From contig NZ_JAAEHL010000008.1 of the NCBI RefSeq assembly GCF_010614725.1, positions 124,001 through 188,000 on the forward strand: 64,000 bases of DNA. The letters run 5' to 3'. Source of the DNA: Flavobacterium ajazii. Its GTDB lineage: Bacteria > Bacteroidota > Bacteroidia > Flavobacteriales > Flavobacteriaceae. This document shows positions 8,569 to 17,537 of this stretch, one piece after another. A program made the position numbers and the translations under genes. Every line of letters starts with the position of its first letter. Position 1 is the first letter of the stretch. The notes beneath the pieces are model-generated. The model made no database searches, had not been told where the DNA came from, and saw only the letters and a program-made list of their open reading frames with translations.

Positions 8569-8591
8569 ATAATTTTTAAATTCCAAAAATT

Positions 8592-8720
8592 AAATTCCAA
8601 ATTCCAATCTTTGTTATATCTAAATATTAATTTTTAAATTTCAATTTTTTGTTTGTTTTTACTTTTTATATTCCTTGTTTGAAGCTCAAATTTGTTATTT
8701 GGAATTTCAAAATTGGAATT
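8592..8720. repeat. Palindromic attccaa repeat inside the Bat operon
   Basis: Aaattccaaat at 8592-8602 and atttggaattt at 8697-8707 form a perfect 11-bp inverted repeat, with further attcca and tggaat copies at the edges (for example attccaa at 8601-8607 and ttggaatt at 8713-8720). It fills the only large spacer between the VWA genes batA and batB. Confidence 0.65.
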
Positions 8721-8735
8721 TTTTGATTTGAAAAA

Positions 8736-9737
8736 TCAAATAAAGCTTCTGTAAACTGTATTTCTTAAACCAACTTCTAATAGTAATAAAACCCCGGCAA
8801 TCAATACAAAAAACCTATATTTTTCATCGTAATCATAGAATTTTAATTCCTGAATTTCAGTGGTTTCAAGTTTGTTGATAGAATTGTATATTTCGGCTAG
8901 TTTATCGTTACTGGTTGCTCTGAAATAAGTTCCATCTGTTTTTCTGGCGATGCTTTTCAGTAATTGTTCGTCAATTTCTACCTTTTGCATTTTGAATAAA
9001 AATCCGCCATTTGGAGCGTATGCATAAGGAAATTCAGCCATTCCGTTAGTTCCGATTCCAATGGTATATACTTTTATTCCGTATTGTTTTGCAATGTCAG
9101 AAGCTGTTTCAGGCTCAATGAATCCTGCATTATTTACACCATCTGTCAAAAGGATGATAACCCTGCTTTTTGCTTTACTGTCTTTAAGTCGGTTTACGGC
9201 AGTTGCAAGTCCCATTCCAATTCCGGTACCGTCCTGCAATACATTATCGTATTTGATTTCTTTAATAGCTTCTAAAATGATGGCTTTATCACTTGTAACA
9301 GGAGTCTTGGTATAGGCTTCAGAAGCATATAAAACCAATCCGATTCTGTCATTTGGTCTTTCGTTAACGAAATCAGCAGCAACTCTTTTCAAAGCTTCCA
9401 TACGGTTAGGCTTTAAATCTTTTGCCAGCATACTTCCGGAAACGTCAATTGCCATTACAATATCGATTCCTTTTGTTGTTTTAGTCTCATTGCTGATGTC
9501 AACCGTTCTTGGTCTTGCCAAAGCAATAATCAATGAACACAAAGCGATAATTCTGAAAACATATAAACAAGGTTTTAATTTTGTTAAAAGGGATTCACTA
9601 TTTTTGAAACCCTGAGTTGAACTCATTTTTAAGGTAGCAGATTGCTGGTTACGTTTCCAGAAAAACCATCCTATTGCAATTGGGATTAGTAAAAACAGCC
9701 AAAAAAATTCCGGATTTAAAAAAGTTATTTTTTCCAT
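8736..9737 (-). CDS. batA: BatA: membrane-anchored von Willebrand factor A protein
   Basis: 333 residues. Two membrane helices (about 10-27 and 57-75) precede a VWA domain with MIDAS motif AIDVSGSMLAKD (Asp98, Ser100, Ser102), threonine in QDGTGIGMG and LLTDGVNNAG for the last MIDAS position. A C-terminal helix follows near 310-330 (FFVLIAGVLLLLEVGL). The ATG overlaps the stop of the upstream gene as TAATG, so translation is probably coupled. BatA and BatB are paralogues; BatA has the more canonical DVSGSM. Confidence 0.9.
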   Translation of the reverse strand: MEKITFLNPEFFWLFLLIPIAIGWFFWKRNQQSATLKMSSTQGFKNSESLLTKLKPCLYVFRIIALCSLIIALARPRTVDISNETKTTKGIDIVMAIDVSGSMLAKDLKPNRMEALKRVAADFVNERPNDRIGLVLYASEAYTKTPVTSDKAIILEAIKEIKYDNVLQDGTGIGMGLATAVNRLKDSKAKSRVIILLTDGVNNAGFIEPETASDIAKQYGIKVYTIGIGTNGMAEFPYAYAPNGGFLFKMQKVEIDEQLLKSIARKTDGTYFRATSNDKLAEIYNSINKLETTEIQELKFYDYDEKYRFFVLIAGVLLLLEVGLRNTVYRSFI

Positions 9738-11371
9738 TAGTTGCTCGCTCTTTTAAGTTCAACAGAATTTAAAATTCGATCTGAAATATCATTGGCATAG
9801 GTGTCTCCTTCTTCATGGAATATAGCAATTTGCTGCAATCCGCCTTCTTGTTTAAACATTAGGACTTCATAGTAAATTTTAGTACTCGATTTTAGGGTTT
9901 CGTTAATAAGAGTAAAAGTTCCGTAACCTTTTATACCAGTAATTCCTTCTTTGGTTTCAAAATCTTCCTGCTTAACAATCATATTTCTGGCTCCCTGGCT
10001 TTCGATAATTTTCAAATTACCTTCAAGCGCTTTTGATAAATCAATTTCTGTTTCGGCTTTAAATTTTGCTGTAGAAACCGTAATGTAAAAGTTGTCTAAT
10101 AAGCTTCCATAACCAAAAAGCTGCATTTCTTTTATGAGTGCCATTGCTTCTTTTGGCAGTACTTTTTGAGTATCTAATCGTTTTAAAACTTTAGGAGTTT
10201 CAACTAAAACCCCGGGATTTCCGTATTCGCTTTTTACCCATTCTCCTTCCAGTAATTCCTTTGTTGGATGCCCAATCAAATTGTCTTTTACAAACTTGAA
10301 TCCTTTTGTAACAATAAAGTAAGTAGTAGTAGCAGTTATTAAAAACAATACTGTGCCCACTGTAATTGCAATACGTTTGTTTTTTTGTTTTTTTAACTGA
10401 AGCTTGATTTGTTTTTGTTTTTGCGCTTCATTTAATAACTGATCAGCTTCCTCAACAGGAACTTCTGTTGGAATAGCATTATCCAGCGTTAAAATTGCCT
10501 TCTGAATTTTATTTCTGTCTTCTGTAATTTCGAATTCTAATGGTTTAGATTTTGCAAATTTTACCAAATCGGCCTGTCTTAAAACGCGTTCCAGGTTTTC
10601 TACAGTTTCAGGAGTCAGACTCATTTTCTTTTTAGTAGAAGCCGCTTTAAGTCCCTGAATCAATTCAGAAGTTGTGCTTTCCATCGCTGGAATCTGAATT
10701 GCCTCTTCGATATAATTTCGGGCAATATCAGTCAGTTCGCTATAATATTCTTTCACTTCACCTTTTTGCCAAAGTTCTTTTTTCTCTAATACATTTAGCA
10801 AACTCGTAGCTTTTTCGATTGGTGTTTTATAAACCTCCTCTTCAATTTTTTTCTTCTGATGTTTTTTGATGTACCAGTAAACAAAAGCACCAATTCCGAT
10901 GATTGTAATTATTGTTAAAAGATAAATCCAGCAGTCACCAATGCCATTTTCTACAGTAGAAATGTCTTTAATGTCATACATTTTTTGCTGAAGGGTATCT
11001 ACTTTTATGCTGGCAACTTCAACAGAAACAGGGTCACTTAAATGAGGTTTTTTATCAATCAGGATTTTAACCGGAGGAATAACATATCTTCCGGAGTCAA
11101 ATTGTGTTAAACCATACTTTTTAATAAGCTCATAAGTGCCGTCTTTTTTAACGGTATCAACTGGATACGATTGAATAACTTCTAACGGGCCAATGTTTTT
11201 TAAAGCAGGAAATACAACTTTAGATTTTGAATTTACTATGGTTTTAAGGGTTAGCTTAAACTCGGCGCCAATTTTATTTTTTGTAGTATCAATAGTGGTC
11301 TCAATCTGCTTGCTTTGTGCAAAAACAGCTGAAGAAAGTAAAAATAGAAATATGTAAAATTTTAATTTCAT
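9737..11371 (-). CDS. Bat operon membrane protein, BatD/DUF4381-like
   Basis: 544 residues, with no certain family name from me. Signal peptide MKLKFYIFLFLLSSAVFAQ, then a periplasmic beta-sandwich of the BatD kind (IGAEFKLTLKTIVNSKSKVV; QFDSGRYVIPPVKILIDKK). A membrane helix near 147-168 (CWIYLLTIITIIGIGAFVYW) is followed by a cytoplasmic helical region (EKATSLLNVLEKKELWQKGE, YYSELTDIARNYIEEAI) that resembles DUF4381-type genes between MoxR/DUF58 and VWA genes. A second membrane helix near 330-350 leads to an extra C-terminal domain of about 190 residues not usual in DUF4381. It lies between DUF58 and batA and shares its stop with the batA start. A role in the same envelope complex is inferred from position. 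Confidence 0.7.
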   Translation of the reverse strand: MKLKFYIFLFLLSSAVFAQSKQIETTIDTTKNKIGAEFKLTLKTIVNSKSKVVFPALKNIGPLEVIQSYPVDTVKKDGTYELIKKYGLTQFDSGRYVIPPVKILIDKKPHLSDPVSVEVASIKVDTLQQKMYDIKDISTVENGIGDCWIYLLTIITIIGIGAFVYWYIKKHQKKKIEEEVYKTPIEKATSLLNVLEKKELWQKGEVKEYYSELTDIARNYIEEAIQIPAMESTTSELIQGLKAASTKKKMSLTPETVENLERVLRQADLVKFAKSKPLEFEITEDRNKIQKAILTLDNAIPTEVPVEEADQLLNEAQKQKQIKLQLKKQKNKRIAITVGTVLFLITATTTYFIVTKGFKFVKDNLIGHPTKELLEGEWVKSEYGNPGVLVETPKVLKRLDTQKVLPKEAMALIKEMQLFGYGSLLDNFYITVSTAKFKAETEIDLSKALEGNLKIIESQGARNMIVKQEDFETKEGITGIKGYGTFTLINETLKSSTKIYYEVLMFKQEGGLQQIAIFHEEGDTYANDISDRILNSVELKRASN

Positions 11372-11497
11372 TTGGTTTTGATTTCAGATTTTAGTCTAAA
11401 ATGAATATTTAAAACGGATTCAGCTTAAGCGATTTTATTTATGATTATTTCAAATTAATCTAATATTCTAACAATCTAAGATGTCTGATAATCCAAA

Positions 11498-12361
11498 TTA
11501 TCTCGATTTAAAATAACCCAGTAATTTGGTTACATAACTTTCGTCCACTCTTGTATGCACAACTCCGGCTCCTGATTTACTAAAAGTTTCTTTGAAATAA
11601 TTTAATCTTTCCTGATAATGTTTTTCGTAATTCAGGCGTACTTTTTTTGAACCGGTATCTACCAGCTGAATTTTACCACTTTCAGCATCAAGCATAGAAA
11701 CCATTCCTAAATTCGGGATTTTTTCCTCACGGATATCATATACACGAACACCGGTAATATCATGTTTTTTAGAAGCAATTTTTAAGGTATGCTCATAATT
11801 TTCAGACATGAAATCTGAAATCATAAAAACAATAGCTTTCTTTTTCTGTGTTCCAGATAAAAATTTCAAAGCTTCACCGATATCGGTTTTCTGGCTTTTT
11901 GGTTCAAATTCGATTAACTCACGAATGATTCTCAAAACATGTGAGCGGCCTTTTTTAGGAGGAATATATAATTCGACATTATCAGAAAACAATATCAGAC
12001 CAATCTTGTCGTTATTTTGTGTAGCCGAAAAAGCCATCGTTGCTGCAATTTCGGTTACGATGTCTTTTTTAAACTGACTTTTTGAGCCAAAGCCTTCAGA
12101 ACCGGAAATATCTACCATTAAAACCATGGTGAGTTCGCGTTCTTCTTCAAAAACTTTTACATGGGCTTCGTTATAACGTGCGGTTACATTCCAGTCGATG
12201 TTACGAATATCATCGCCATATTGATATTGACGGACCTCGCTAAATGTCATTCCTCGTCCTTTAAATGAAGAGTGGTATTCTCCCGAAAAGATATGATTGC
12301 TCAGTCTTTTGGTTTTGATTTCTATTTTCCGTACTTTTTTTAAAAGCTCTTTTGTATCCAT
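11498..12361 (-). CDS. DUF58 family VWA-like protein of the MoxR/Bat operon
   Basis: 287 residues with no membrane segment, so cytosolic. The DUF58 signature is clear: GEYHSSFKGRGMTFSEVRQY at 28-47, then GDDIRNIDWNVTARY, then a VWA-type MIDAS start MVDISGSEGFG (Asp84, Ser86, Ser88). DUF58 genes almost always follow moxR, and the pair is thought to act as an AAA+ chaperone with its VWA-type adaptor, inserting cofactors or maturing partner complexes. It lies 79 nt after moxR, with a word-repeat palindrome in that spacer. Confidence 0.9.
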   Translation of the reverse strand: MDTKELLKKVRKIEIKTKRLSNHIFSGEYHSSFKGRGMTFSEVRQYQYGDDIRNIDWNVTARYNEAHVKVFEEERELTMVLMVDISGSEGFGSKSQFKKDIVTEIAATMAFSATQNNDKIGLILFSDNVELYIPPKKGRSHVLRIIRELIEFEPKSQKTDIGEALKFLSGTQKKKAIVFMISDFMSENYEHTLKIASKKHDITGVRVYDIREEKIPNLGMVSMLDAESGKIQLVDTGSKKVRLNYEKHYQERLNYFKETFSKSGAGVVHTRVDESYVTKLLGYFKSR

Positions 12362-12393
12362 TTTTTAATTTGGTTTATGGTTTATGGTTGTTG

Positions 12394-12438
12394 GTTGATG
12401 GCGTATATACCATCAACAAAAAACTATCAACCATCAAC
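12394..12438. repeat. Short ggttgatgg/ccatcaac palindrome between moxR and DUF58
   Basis: Gttgatgg at 12394-12401 pairs with ccatcaac at 12410-12417, and ccatcaac recurs at 12431-12438. Tandem ggtttat copies precede it. It sits inside an operon, so it will be transcribed and may fold. Confidence 0.55.
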
Positions 12439-12440
12439 TT

Positions 12441-13445
12441 TTAAGGTACTTCAATCTCGTTTATGATTTTGTTGATGATGTCTACAGAAGTAATATTTTC
12501 AGCTTCAGCTTCATAAGTGATTCCAACCCTGTGGCGGAGAACATCATGTACAACGGCACGCACATCTTCAGGGATTACATAGCCACGACGTTTGATGAAA
12601 GCATAACATTTTGCTGCATTGGCTAAATTGATACTTCCACGAGGAGAAGCTCCAAAACTGATAAGAGGTTTTAGATCTGCCAGTTTGTATTTCTCAGGAT
12701 AACGGGTTGCAAAAATGATATCAAGTATGTATTTCTCAATTTTTTCATCCATATAAACTTCACGAACAGCTTCCTGCGCACGCAAAATCTGATCAACAGA
12801 AACTACAGGATTTACTTTTTCAAAAGATCCTTTTAAGTTCTGACGGATTACAAAACGCTCTTCATCGATTTTAGGATAATCGATTACAGTTTTAAGCATA
12901 AAACGGTCAACCTGAGCTTCGGGAAGCTGATAAGTTCCCTCTTGCTCTACAGGGTTCTGGGTTGCTAATACTAAAAACGGACGGTCAAGTTTGAAAGTCG
13001 TGTCACCGATAGTAACTTGCTTTTCCTGCATCGCCTCCAAAAGTGCAGACTGAACTTTTGCAGGAGCACGGTTAATCTCATCGGCAAGTACGAAGTTGGC
13101 AAAAATAGGTCCTTTTTTTATAGAGAATTCGTTTGCTTTGATGTTGTAAATCATTGTTCCGATAACATCAGCTGGTAATAAATCCGGCGTAAACTGGATA
13201 CGGCTGAAAGAACCTTGTACTGCCTGAGACAATGTGTTTATCGCTAAGGTTTTTGCTAATCCCGGAACTCCTTCCAGCAAAATATGCCCTTGTCCCAAAA
13301 GCCCGATTAATAAACGCTCGACCATGTGTTTCTGACCCACAATAACTTTGTTCATTTCCATTGTAAGAAGGTCTATAAAAGCACTTTCTCTTTCAATTTT
13401 TTCATTTATCGCTCTAATGTCTAAAGTCGTTGTATTTTCTTCCAT
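12441..13445 (-). CDS. moxR: MoxR family AAA+ ATPase
   Basis: 334 residues, cytosolic. Walker A is GVPGLAKT (59-66), with Ala in the place where many MoxR proteins have Gly. Walker B with the MoxR DEINRA motif is NFVLADEINRAPAKVQSALL. Sensor 1 is LATQNPVEQEGTYQLPEAQV and sensor 2 SFGASPRGSINLANAAK. MoxR proteins work as chaperone-like ATPases on VWA-domain partners; here the likely partners are DUF58, BatA and BatB. It is the first gene of the operon that runs to batE at 4071. The 224-nt spacer upstream must hold the operon promoter, but I found no perfect TANNTTTG there. Confidence 0.95.
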   Translation of the reverse strand: MEENTTTLDIRAINEKIERESAFIDLLTMEMNKVIVGQKHMVERLLIGLLGQGHILLEGVPGLAKTLAINTLSQAVQGSFSRIQFTPDLLPADVIGTMIYNIKANEFSIKKGPIFANFVLADEINRAPAKVQSALLEAMQEKQVTIGDTTFKLDRPFLVLATQNPVEQEGTYQLPEAQVDRFMLKTVIDYPKIDEERFVIRQNLKGSFEKVNPVVSVDQILRAQEAVREVYMDEKIEKYILDIIFATRYPEKYKLADLKPLISFGASPRGSINLANAAKCYAFIKRRGYVIPEDVRAVVHDVLRHRVGITYEAEAENITSVDIINKIINEIEVP

Positions 13446-13669
13446 ATAAATATTTTTAAAAACCTTTTAAAACTCTTGATTTTTATGCCTGATTTTTGAG
13501 AGTGCAAATTGAATATTTTTTGAGAAGTAAGATGTTAAAGAATGGTTAAAAATTCGACCAAAGACCTAATTTTAAGGACGAATTGTGAATCTATTTTTAT
13601 ATTTTTAAGAACTTTGATGATTATGCTTTAATGAAGCATGTTTACTACTAAAAATAATACAGCAAAACC

Positions 13670-14542
13670 ATGAGCAAAACGTTACTATCACCTGTAATTT
13701 CAGGTATCAGGAATTGGGGGGTGTGGGATAAAAATCTGTCTCCTAAAGAAATGGAAAGTATGATACAGCTTTGTATCGAAAATAAAATTACCACTTTTGA
13801 TCATGCCGATATTTATGGAGATTATACCACTGAAGCCGAGTTTGGAAAAGCGCTTCAGGATAGTAAAATTTCACGTGAAAAATTACAGTTAATTACAAAA
13901 TGCAGTATTCAGATGGTGAATACAAACCGTAATAATAAAATCAGACATTATGAACATTCTAAAGAATACATTATCTGGTCTGCAGAAGAGTCCCTGAAAA
14001 AATTAAGAACAGATTATATTGATGTTTTTTTACTACAAAGACCAAGTCCGTTGATGCAGGCTGATGAAATTGCAGAAGCAGTAGAAAAATTAAAATCAGA
14101 AGGGAAAATTATTGATTTCGGGGTTGGAAATTTCAGCAATTCACAAGTTGAATTAATTCGTCAGAAAACAGAAGTCAGTTATCACTCTGTACAGTTTTCG
14201 GCAACGAATTTTGAACCGATGACAGACGGAACTTTTGATTATGCACAAATTCACGGTATCTGTCCATTGGCATGGAACCCACTTGGAACTGTTTTTAGGG
14301 AAGATACCAAACAAACACGCCGTCTGAAACAATTGCTTTCGGTTCTTGTAGAGAAATATCATTTAGGTTCAGACACCCTTTTGCTGGCATGGATTTTAAA
14401 ACATCCGGCAAAAATAATTCCAGTTGCAGGTACAGTAAACGTAGCCAGAATTCAATCACTGATGAAGGCAGTCGAACTGCAAATGGATAAGGAAGACTGG
14501 TTTGCCATTTGGGCAGAAAGCAGAGGAGAAGAGTTGCTTTAA
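13670..14542 (+). CDS. Aldo/keto reductase family oxidoreductase
   Basis: 290 residues, cytosolic, NADPH-dependent by family. The catalytic Asp and Tyr lie in FDHADIYGDYTTEAEFGKAL and the catalytic Lys in LQLITKCSIQ. The strand DVFLLQRPSPLM is where related proteins have LLHRPDP. The C-terminal cofactor loop is HPAKIIPVAGTVNVARIQS. The pattern fits the E. coli YdhF-like subgroup, whose physiological substrates are unknown. The next gene is a short-chain dehydrogenase 124 nt downstream, so the two may be cotranscribed. Confidence 0.9.
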   Translation: MSKTLLSPVISGIRNWGVWDKNLSPKEMESMIQLCIENKITTFDHADIYGDYTTEAEFGKALQDSKISREKLQLITKCSIQMVNTNRNNKIRHYEHSKEYIIWSAEESLKKLRTDYIDVFLLQRPSPLMQADEIAEAVEKLKSEGKIIDFGVGNFSNSQVELIRQKTEVSYHSVQFSATNFEPMTDGTFDYAQIHGICPLAWNPLGTVFREDTKQTRRLKQLLSVLVEKYHLGSDTLLLAWILKHPAKIIPVAGTVNVARIQSLMKAVELQMDKEDWFAIWAESRGEELL

Positions 14543-14600
14543 ATAAGTGATTTTCAATTATACGAAATTTTTAAGTTTCGCTTAAAGCGAAAAAATATTT

Positions 14601-14648
14601 GCCACAGATTATCAGGTTTTAATTTGTAAAGTATACGTAATCTGTGGC
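14601..14648. repeat. gccacagatta inverted repeat
   Basis: Gccacagatta (14601-14611) and taatctgtggc (14638-14648) form a perfect 11-bp inverted repeat around 26 nt. There is no T-tract, so it is not a classical terminator. I recall closely similar gccacagatt palindromes as frequent intergenic repeats in Flavobacterium genomes; that needs a genome search. Confidence 0.65.
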
Positions 14649-14666
14649 TCAAAAAACTCAAACAGA

Positions 14667-15419
14667 ATGAAAAAAACAATTTTAATCACGGGTGCTACAA
14701 GTGGTATTGGCAAGTCAACAGCACAAATATTTGCGCGTAACCATTATAAAGTGATTATTTGCGGAAGACGAAAAGAAAGGCTGACCGAACTGGAAAAAGA
14801 ACTTTCAGAATATACAGAGGTGCATTCATTAGCTTTTGATGTCAGGGATAAAAATGCTGTTTTTGAAAGTATAAATTCATTGCCGGAATATTTTTCGGAA
14901 ATTGACGTTTTAATTAATAATGCAGGGAATGCCCATGGATTAGACCCAATTCAAAATGGAGATGTCGAAGATTGGGATGCCATGATTGATATCAATGTAA
15001 AAGGACTTTTATATGTTTCGAAAGCTATTATTCCGCAAATGACAAAAAGAGAATCCGGGCATATTATCAATATTGGTTCAACAGCCGGAAAAGAGGTTTA
15101 CGCCAACGGAAATGTATATTGCGGATCAAAACATGCAGTAGATGCTATTACTCAGGGAATGCGAATCGATTTGAATCCATACAAAATAAAAGTAAGCGGA
15201 ATCCATCCGGGTTTGGTTGAAACAGAATTTAGTGAAGTACGCTTCAAAGGTGACGCTGAAAGAGCTTCAAATGTCTATAAAGGTTTTGACCCTTTGAAAG
15301 CAGATGATATAGCTGATATTATTCACTTTGTGATTTCACGACCATATCATGTAAATATTGCCGATTTGATTGTTATGCCGGCAGCACAAGCATCATCAAC
15401 AATTGTGAAAAGAGACTAG
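14667..15419 (+). CDS. Short-chain dehydrogenase/reductase (YdfG-like)
   Basis: 250 residues. Classical SDR: TGATSGIGKSTAQIF at 8-22 for cofactor binding, LINNAGNAHGLDP for strand 4, the Ser of INIGSTAGKEVY, and the active-site YCGSKHAVD with Tyr and Lys four apart. GRRKERL after strand 2 suggests NADPH. The pattern is closest to E. coli YdfG, a 3-hydroxy acid/L-allo-threonine dehydrogenase with malonic semialdehyde activity. Substrate assignment is inference. It starts 18 nt after the gccacagatta palindrome. Confidence 0.9.
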   Translation: MKKTILITGATSGIGKSTAQIFARNHYKVIICGRRKERLTELEKELSEYTEVHSLAFDVRDKNAVFESINSLPEYFSEIDVLINNAGNAHGLDPIQNGDVEDWDAMIDINVKGLLYVSKAIIPQMTKRESGHIINIGSTAGKEVYANGNVYCGSKHAVDAITQGMRIDLNPYKIKVSGIHPGLVETEFSEVRFKGDAERASNVYKGFDPLKADDIADIIHFVISRPYHVNIADLIVMPAAQASSTIVKRD

Positions 15420-15420
15420 C

Positions 15421-15521
15421 TTAGATTTTAGACTTATTAGATTTAGCTGTTTAATAATCTGAGAAGTCTAAAATAAAACAATCTAAGAACTCTAATAATC
15501 TAAGCCAGTCTAATATCTAAT
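15421..15521. repeat. Intergenic palindromic repeat built on tctaag/tctaata
   Basis: Attttagactt at 15425-15435 and aagtctaaaat at 15464-15474 are a perfect 11-bp inverted repeat. The remainder is made of tctaag, tctaata and tctgag copies. It lies between two genes on the same strand. Confidence 0.65.
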
Positions 15522-15526
15522 AAGAA

Positions 15527-16666
15527 ATGATTAACAAACGCCTTTTAATTAAAAATCTTCTCGCTCACAATGACGAGAGTAGTTTTTATGATAAAAAAAG
15601 GCAGCTGAATTTACATTCGCGTGAAGGAAAAGGAAAGTTCCTGAAACACATTTGTGCATTGTCAAATTCAAATCCGGCAAATAATTCTTATATTGTTGTT
15701 GGTGTTGAAGATCATGATAACGAAATTGTAGGGGATGATTTTTTTGATGACAGCCGGATTCAGAATCTTGTCAATGCGTTTTTAGAAAATCCGCCTAAAA
15801 TTCAGTACGAAAATGTACCTTTCCCAAACCTGCCGAAAGACAAGGTTATTGGACTGGTTACCATTAAACCCAAAAGCCAGATTTCATTTTTCAAAAAAGG
15901 AATTCATACTATTCCTGCTAATAGTATTTTTGTCAGGCGCGGCAGTAATTCGGTTCCTGTAGAAGGTGAAGTTGAAAAAAATTATCAGAATACAGAAACC
16001 GTTATTGGAATAGAAAACAGTTCCCGAAACAGTATTCAGTATACGCTTGACGGTGTTTTTGATTTTATGAATTTCAGACATAAAGATATGTCACCAAAAT
16101 ATCGGGTTTTTAAAGAATTGTTTGTGATTTGCTGGGCTGGTGTCCCAAAAAAATCAAGAGATAAAACTTTTCTTTCACGTGTCGATATCGAATTGATAAA
16201 TGAACAGATTAAGCTTTTTTACTCAGCACAGGATGTTGTTACAATTGTTTTTGATGATGATACTTTTACTATAACTGAATATGTTCCTCTGGGATTAAAT
16301 GATAAAACCAGTTATTATCCATTGGAGAAGCAAACCATACATTTTTTTGATAACGGATATTATAAAATTGACCGGCAAATGCTTTTTCAGCCTCCGGAAT
16401 TCAATAAACGAATGTTGTTTCATATTTATAATTCAAATATTGCCCTGCTTCAAAAATTACAAAAAGGTTTTGCTTTATCAGAACGTGAATTAAAAGATTT
16501 AGAGAACCTGCCTTCTACTTTTATGATTTGTTATCTGAATGGTTTTGATGAAGCCAAACAAAAACTGATAGATGCCAAATTACTTTTAAAACCTTTTGGG
16601 CATGTGTATTTGTCTTTTAAGGAAGCATTACGGGTTTTACGTAAAATGAAATACGACGTTCAATAA
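15527..16666 (+). CDS. AlbA_2 (Schlafen-type) domain protein, putative nucleic-acid binding
   Basis: 379 residues, cytosolic. Residues 1-120 look like an AlbA_2 domain, formerly called divergent AAA-4: DESSFYDKKRQLNLHSREGKGKFLKHICALSNSN, then SYIVVGVEDHDNEIVGDD, an insert, and KDKVIGLVTIKPKSQISFFKKG. A middle segment, YTLDGVFDFMNFRHKDMSPKYRVFKE, is not a known motif to me. The C-terminal half is predicted alpha/beta without a match I recognise. AlbA_2 proteins are often annotated as ATP-binding or transcriptional regulators, and a few occur in defence islands; nothing around this one suggests defence. Function is unknown. Confidence 0.75.
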   Translation: MINKRLLIKNLLAHNDESSFYDKKRQLNLHSREGKGKFLKHICALSNSNPANNSYIVVGVEDHDNEIVGDDFFDDSRIQNLVNAFLENPPKIQYENVPFPNLPKDKVIGLVTIKPKSQISFFKKGIHTIPANSIFVRRGSNSVPVEGEVEKNYQNTETVIGIENSSRNSIQYTLDGVFDFMNFRHKDMSPKYRVFKELFVICWAGVPKKSRDKTFLSRVDIELINEQIKLFYSAQDVVTIVFDDDTFTITEYVPLGLNDKTSYYPLEKQTIHFFDNGYYKIDRQMLFQPPEFNKRMLFHIYNSNIALLQKLQKGFALSERELKDLENLPSTFMICYLNGFDEAKQKLIDAKLLLKPFGHVYLSFKEALRVLRKMKYDVQ

Positions 16667-16688
16667 TCTAATCAATTTATATTTAGAT

Positions 16689-17432
16689 CTATAGAAGTTT
16701 TAAATATTTACTCACCTGTTCATACGGAAATAAAATCTCTTTTGGCCCGTCTGCATAAGAAGCTGCTTCATAAGAGTTGTAATATAAAAGCAGGCCTTCT
16801 GTAGTATAAAAAATATTCTGTGGCAGTTGAAACTTATCATTTTCAAACATCAAACCGGTTGAATTTATATTTACATTGTACGGAATTTTATATTTTTTTC
16901 GGAATTCTTTTTCGGCAAAATCTTTAAATTCCTTTTCGCTTTTAAACAAATCCTCATTAAAAATGGTTTTTCCGGTATTGGGGTTAAAGATAAGAGAGCT
17001 ATAACCCTGATAGCCATGAGCACCTCCGGTAAAAGTATAGTGATCAATTTTTATGTTTAAAATCTGATCAGATTGATATTCGATATTTCCTGTGATTTTT
17101 GCTTCCCAGCCAAAAGTTTCAGTTGGAAATTTTTTATGCATTTCTTCATATGAAGCAATAAAAGAGTTAGCAATCGAATTATAATCTTTTACAGTTGATG
17201 GTTTTTCACCAAAATAGGCGATTTCTTTTAAAGTATTTAATATTTTTTTGTTGATGCTGTCAGCGGTTACAGGAATATTTTTTGCAACTGGTATATCGAT
17301 TGTTATTTTAGGGCAATCTTTTTTGCAGGGTATTTTGGATTCTTTTTCAAAAATCTCGTTTTCAATTGTTAGCGTTTTGGTACAGCCGGTGAGTAATATA
17401 ATCACTATGAGAAGAAGAGTTAAGTATTTCAT
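16689..17432 (-). CDS. Lipoprotein with DUF4163/DUF3298 (RsiV/PdaC-like) domain
   Basis: 247 residues. The lipobox LLTGC places the lipidated Cys at residue 17. After a short linker come a DUF4163-like part (ITIDIPVAKNIPVTADSINK; FGWEAKITGNIEYQSDQILN) and a DUF3298-like part (YTFTGGAHGYQGYSSLIFNP, then ETGKTIF-like NTGKTIFNEDLF, and the C-terminal FPYEQVSKYLKLL). In Bacillus, related domains bind lysozyme (RsiV) or deacetylate peptidoglycan (PdaC). Here the fused lipoprotein form is common and uncharacterised in Bacteroidota. A minus-strand -7 box lies at 17455-17462. Confidence 0.8.
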   Translation of the reverse strand: MKYLTLLLIVIILLTGCTKTLTIENEIFEKESKIPCKKDCPKITIDIPVAKNIPVTADSINKKILNTLKEIAYFGEKPSTVKDYNSIANSFIASYEEMHKKFPTETFGWEAKITGNIEYQSDQILNIKIDHYTFTGGAHGYQGYSSLIFNPNTGKTIFNEDLFKSEKEFKDFAEKEFRKKYKIPYNVNINSTGLMFENDKFQLPQNIFYTTEGLLLYYNSYEAASYADGPKEILFPYEQVSKYLKLL

Positions 17433-17454
17433 CTTAAGAAGTGTTAATTATATA

Positions 17455-17462
17455 CAAAGGTA
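17455..17462 (-). promoter_or_regulatory. -7 promoter box of the DUF3298 lipoprotein gene
   Basis: The minus strand reads TACCTTTG, matching TANNTTTG, 22 nt upstream of the ATG at 17432. No -33 TTTG was found at the expected distance. Confidence 0.45.
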
Positions 17463-17537
17463 GTGAGTTGTGTCAGGATTTGAATAAATTTAGAGGTAAA
17501 TTTGTGAAAGAATTATGTAATAAAAATTTGTAACTAT

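Noticed and set aside
14576..14590. Small hairpin tttcgc/gcgaaa as a terminator
   Set aside because: A 6-bp stem without a following T-tract is too weak.
15527..16666. AlbA_2 protein as part of a defence island
   Set aside because: No restriction, nuclease, toxin or other defence gene is beside it; its neighbours are metabolic.
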